From Lactobacillus pasteurii DSM 23907 = CRBIP 24.76 (GTDB lineage: Bacteria > Bacillota > Bacilli > Lactobacillales > Lactobacillaceae), in NCBI RefSeq assembly GCF_000297025.1, contig NZ_CAKD01000021.1, forward strand, positions 1 to 64,000: 64,000 nucleotides of DNA, given 5' to 3'. The notes under the pieces are model-generated. The model searched no databases. It was not told the DNA's origin and was given only the letters and a program-made list of their open reading frames with translations. A program made the translations under genes and the position numbers. Shown here piece after piece: positions 60,767-64,000 of this stretch. Positions within the stretch are counted from its first letter, which is position 1, and each line of letters begins with the position of its first letter.

Positions 60767-63700
60767 TTATTTAAAATGAACTAAACGTAAATTGGTCAAT
60801 AAATACTGTAGCTTGTTAATATCATAACGATCGCTCTGCGTCCTGATTCCTAAGAGATATATCTCTCCAATCTTCAATTGCTGATGAATCTTTTCATAAA
60901 CGCCAGGGAAAATCGTGACTTCTTGCTGACTTGTGGCATCAGCAAAAACTGCAAATGCCATCGTTTCCCCCTTTTTGGTTCTTATTTGCTTTAACTTCAT
61001 CAATTTTCCAACTGCTACTTCTGATTGGTTGCTAGATAAAGCATTTAGGGCCTTTGCATTGAATTTTTTCGCATATTTTTGAACTGCAACTAGCGGCGTC
61101 ATTGTAACAGCAAAATTCAATACCTGACTTTCCATTTCAGCCTTTTCTGAATTGGTTGGCATAGGCATTTCTTTGGTCGGAGCAATTCCTAAAGCATTGG
61201 AAAGAGCAATGTTTTCGCCAGTCAACTGAATATTTTGAATAATTTCTTCACAATTAGCTAGTAAGTTGGCTCGATTAGGCTCTAATTCATCAAATGTACC
61301 TGCCATAATCAATGATTTTATTGGATCTACTTGCAGATATTTTCCTGGTATTTTTCTCAAAAAATCCTCAAATGAGCTATATCTGGATTTCTTTTCGACA
61401 ATAACTTTCAAAAAGTCCTGTCTTACCCCTTTTATCGCCTTCAAACCAACTAAGATCTCATTGTTGTCCAAACTATAATCTAATTTGCTCTGATTGATAT
61501 CTGGCAATCTCACTTTTACAGATGCAGCTTGCAAATTCATCATATAAGTCTGCGTTTTAACGCTATTTGCAGCCGATGAATTGAGCAAAGACGTGTAAAA
61601 GGCTGCTGGATAGTGGACCTTCAAATATGCCAGCCAATATGCCACTTTGGTATATGCCACCGCATGAGAGCGATTAAAGCCGTAGTTTGCAAACTGCTCT
61701 ATGTAGCTATAGACACGCTCAGCCACTGCTTTTCTATGTCCATTTCTTACAGCACCGTCAATGAATTTGACCCTTTCTTGATCAATTACAGCCTGAATCT
61801 TTTTGGACATAGCTCTTCTTAAAATATCAGCTTCACCCAAAGAAAAGCCTGCCAAAATCTGAGCTGTCTGCATTACTTGTTCTTGATAGACCAAAATGCC
61901 ATATGTTGGCCGCAATATTTGTTCCAAACTAGGATCTGGATATGTTACGGGCTCTTTTCCATGCTTTCTAGCAATAAAGGTATCGATATTTTTAATTGGG
62001 CCTGGTCTAAATAAAGCATTGACTGCTACTAGATCTTCAAAATTATCGGGATGCAGTTTTTTGAGAACTTGTTTTATTCCCTCAGATTCAAATTGAAAAA
62101 TTGCATCCGTGTCAGCTCTTCTAAAAAGGTCTAAAGTTTGTTCATCATTTAACGGTATTCTATTTGGATCAAAATTAATTCCTTGGGAGCGAATCAAATC
62201 GATTGTATTTCCCAAAATAGTCAAATTTCGCAAACCCAAAAAATCAATCTTCAAAAGTCCTAATTTTTCAACATATTTCTTGGTTTGCTGAGTTATCGGA
62301 ACGCCCATCTGACCAGCTTGCAAGCCTGAAATAGCATCAATTGCTTGATCACTGATGACTAACCCGGCAGCATGGATTGAGTAGTGTCTAGGCAAACCTT
62401 CTAACGCTCTAGCAGTTTGGAACAAGAGTTGATTTTGCTGACTAGAATCTACTAGCAAACGCAATTCTCTGGATTGTTCATAAGCATCTTGCAGCTTAAT
62501 TTGCGTCTTGGAAAATGGAATTGCATTTGACCACTTGGACAATTCCGCCATACTTAGACCAAAAACTCTCCCTACATCCCTAAGGGCCTGTTTAGCCGCC
62601 AAAGTTCCAAAAGTCAAAATCTGTGCAGCATGCTCACTGCCGTATTTATGGAACATGTAGCTGATTACCTGATCTCGCTTATTGTCTGGAATGTCTAAGT
62701 CTATATCTGGCATTTCATGTCGAGCAGGATTCAAAAATCGCTCAAACAGTAAATTATAAGCTATCGGGTCTACCCCAGTAATTCCCAAGCAATATGAGAC
62801 AAGCGAGCCACAAGCCGAGCCTCTTCCTGGACTAGTGGTTATTTTTTCTCGATGGCAAAAATTGATAACATCCCAAACAATCAGGAAATAATCATCAAAG
62901 CCCATTTGATTGATGACTTTCAATTCATAAGCCAATCTCTGAACATAATTTCGGGGAATCATTTTGCTGCCAAAGATTCGCTCTAATCCTTTTTTGGCCA
63001 AACTTGATAAAAATTCCTTGGAGGTAGGATATTTATCTTGCCGATACTTTGGCAAAACTGGACTCTGAAAGACAACTTCAGCTGAACATTGCTCGGCAAT
63101 TTTCCAAGTATTTTCAAGTGCTTGATCTAGATCATATTCATGATATCTTTCGATCATTTCTGCTTTTGAAGTTAAATAATGCGAGCCATTTTGCTTTGAC
63201 AAAGGCAGATAATCTTGAAGAAGCTGGCCACTTTTAATAGCCATTAGGGTCTTTTGCAAAAATTGCTGTCTAGGTTCCAAATATTGACTGTCTTCAAGTG
63301 CAACCAAAGGCAAATCAAATTGCTTGGCTAAAGTTTTTACATAGTCGATATATTCAACTTGAGTTTTTGATGCATATACACCTAAATATAGCGAACTATT
63401 AGCTGCTAGCAAGCCTTGCAGTTCCCGTAAATAATTGCTGCCCATTGATTCATTTTCTTGATGTAGCTTAACGAGCTCACTATGCACGTTAGCTGGTACG
63501 ATTACGATCAAATCGTTTAAATCATTTTGCAACTCTTGTAAAAGCACCATCTTATCGTTTTGGCCATTATCAGTTTGCAGATTGACTTTGCTAGAAAGCC
63601 TCAAAATATTTTTATAGCCTGCATTATTTTTAGCCAATAAAATCAAATCATATTTGCTTGCTTGTGTTACTAACCCATTGATGCGCAATTGCATCCCCAG

Positions 63701-63889
63701 CAGCGGCTTAATTCCGCCTATCTTTTTGGCTTGTTCATAGAAGTTGACCAAGCCATAGGTAACATTTACATCGGTCAAAGCAATTGCTTCATACTTGCGC
63801 TTTTTGGCAATCTCTAATAAATCAGTGATCCTTGTTGGACTTTCCAAAAGAGTAAAAGAGCTTATATTTTGTAATGCTGCAACTTCCAT
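60767..63889 (-). CDS. dnaE: DNA polymerase III alpha subunit DnaE
   Basis: The product is 1040 aa. N-terminal PHP domain (about 5-200, degenerate), polymerase core with PGRGSACGSLVSYCLGITGV and the metal-binding PDIDLDIPDN, and FANYGFNRSHAVAYTKVAYW. A C-terminal OB-fold region starts near VAVGKLMKLKQIRTKKGE. It is the short DnaE of Firmicutes that works with PolC on the lagging strand. Confidence 0.95.
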   Translation of the reverse strand: MEVAALQNISSFTLLESPTRITDLLEIAKKRKYEAIALTDVNVTYGLVNFYEQAKKIGGIKPLLGMQLRINGLVTQASKYDLILLAKNNAGYKNILRLSSKVNLQTDNGQNDKMVLLQELQNDLNDLIVIVPANVHSELVKLHQENESMGSNYLRELQGLLAANSSLYLGVYASKTQVEYIDYVKTLAKQFDLPLVALEDSQYLEPRQQFLQKTLMAIKSGQLLQDYLPLSKQNGSHYLTSKAEMIERYHEYDLDQALENTWKIAEQCSAEVVFQSPVLPKYRQDKYPTSKEFLSSLAKKGLERIFGSKMIPRNYVQRLAYELKVINQMGFDDYFLIVWDVINFCHREKITTSPGRGSACGSLVSYCLGITGVDPIAYNLLFERFLNPARHEMPDIDLDIPDNKRDQVISYMFHKYGSEHAAQILTFGTLAAKQALRDVGRVFGLSMAELSKWSNAIPFSKTQIKLQDAYEQSRELRLLVDSSQQNQLLFQTARALEGLPRHYSIHAAGLVISDQAIDAISGLQAGQMGVPITQQTKKYVEKLGLLKIDFLGLRNLTILGNTIDLIRSQGINFDPNRIPLNDEQTLDLFRRADTDAIFQFESEGIKQVLKKLHPDNFEDLVAVNALFRPGPIKNIDTFIARKHGKEPVTYPDPSLEQILRPTYGILVYQEQVMQTAQILAGFSLGEADILRRAMSKKIQAVIDQERVKFIDGAVRNGHRKAVAERVYSYIEQFANYGFNRSHAVAYTKVAYWLAYLKVHYPAAFYTSLLNSSAANSVKTQTYMMNLQAASVKVRLPDINQSKLDYSLDNNEILVGLKAIKGVRQDFLKVIVEKKSRYSSFEDFLRKIPGKYLQVDPIKSLIMAGTFDELEPNRANLLANCEEIIQNIQLTGENIALSNALGIAPTKEMPMPTNSEKAEMESQVLNFAVTMTPLVAVQKYAKKFNAKALNALSSNQSEVAVGKLMKLKQIRTKKGETMAFAVFADATSQQEVTIFPGVYEKIHQQLKIGEIYLLGIRTQSDRYDINKLQYLLTNLRLVHFK

Positions 63890-63909
63890 TTCAAACGTCC
63901 TTTCTTCTG

Positions 63910-63945
63910 CTATAATTAGTATATCAAATGGACTGTTTCAAAGTT
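63910..63945 (-). promoter_or_regulatory. Likely dnaE promoter
   Basis: Minus-strand TTGAAA, a 17-nt spacer and TAATTA precede dnaE, with AAAGGA 8 nt before the ATG. The box is moderate in quality. It lies back to back with a plus-strand promoter. Confidence 0.4.
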
Positions 63946-63973
63946 TGAATTGTAACTGATATTTTGCTAAAAT
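63945..63973 (+). promoter_or_regulatory. Promoter of a gene beyond the window
   Basis: TTGAAT, a 17-nt spacer and TAAAAT with an upstream TGC (extended -10) point right. A possible ribosome binding site (AAGAAGG) lies at about 63986-63995. The gene itself starts after position 64000. Confidence 0.5.
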
Positions 63974-64000
63974 ACTTCTGTCGAAGAAAGAAGGTATCTT

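Noticed and set aside
1-64000. CRISPR array
   Set aside because: No regularly spaced direct repeats with unique spacers were seen; the only repeats are the island hairpins and cassette fragments.

Overview
The window looks like a low-GC Lactobacillus (sensu stricto, acidophilus/gasseri/crispatus-type) chromosome. The clues are the Firmicutes housekeeping order (rnhB-rbgA, cmk-rpsA-der-hup, ribU with an FMN riboswitch, rluB-scpB-scpA-ribT-xerD-cvfB, pyk-pfkA, dnaE), the lactobacillus-type phage modules, and an S-layer-like (SLAP) repeat inside a phage tail protein. The exact species cannot be fixed from the sequence alone. No rRNA, canonical tRNA, IS element or CRISPR array was found. Layout: (1) 1-about 35.1 kb is the right-hand part of an apparently intact Siphoviridae-type prophage; its left end, with any holin and lysin, lies outside the window. 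(2) About 35.2-41.3 kb is core chromosome. (3) About 41.35-46.85 kb is an eroded phage island. (4) 46.86-64 kb is core chromosome.

Prophage. Reading the minus strand from right to left, the order is: Cro-like repressor, small early genes, DUF1351 protein, ERF annealing protein, two replication proteins, small regulators, ArpU-like late regulator, a structured non-coding leader, ParB-DUF4417 protein, a papain-fold toxin with a putative immunity gene, terminase small and large subunits, portal, minor head protein, scaffold, capsid, connectors, tail tube, tail chaperones, a tape measure with two wall-hydrolase domains, Dit, Tal and a BppU-type baseplate protein. On the plus strand lie the CI-like repressor, an ImmA/IrrE protease, a secreted probable lysogenic-conversion protein and the integrase. 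A 27-bp site with 10-bp arms and a 7-bp spacer downstream of int is a candidate attR core.

Eroded island. This holds fragments of a second phage type: a scaffold gene fused to a tape-measure fragment, and at least two, probably four, remains of MuF-type minor head proteins. Two of these still carry a C-terminal toxin-like domain. They alternate with three copies of a cysteine-rich CPCC-family gene (probable immunity), other small immunity-like genes, small membrane proteins and a recurrent hairpin terminator. The tape-measure fragment is interrupted by a 499-nt group I intron whose P, Q, R and S core elements, P1 helix and terminal G can all be recognised. I read the island as an accreted store of MuF polymorphic toxin/immunity cassettes.

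Core genes. These supply RNA-primer removal (RNase HII), ribosome assembly (RbgA, Der), tRNA CCA addition, translation (S1), nucleotide metabolism (Cmk), the nucleoid (HU), chromosome segregation (ScpAB, XerD), riboflavin uptake under FMN control, glycolysis (PfkA-Pyk, with a cre site upstream) and replication (DnaE).
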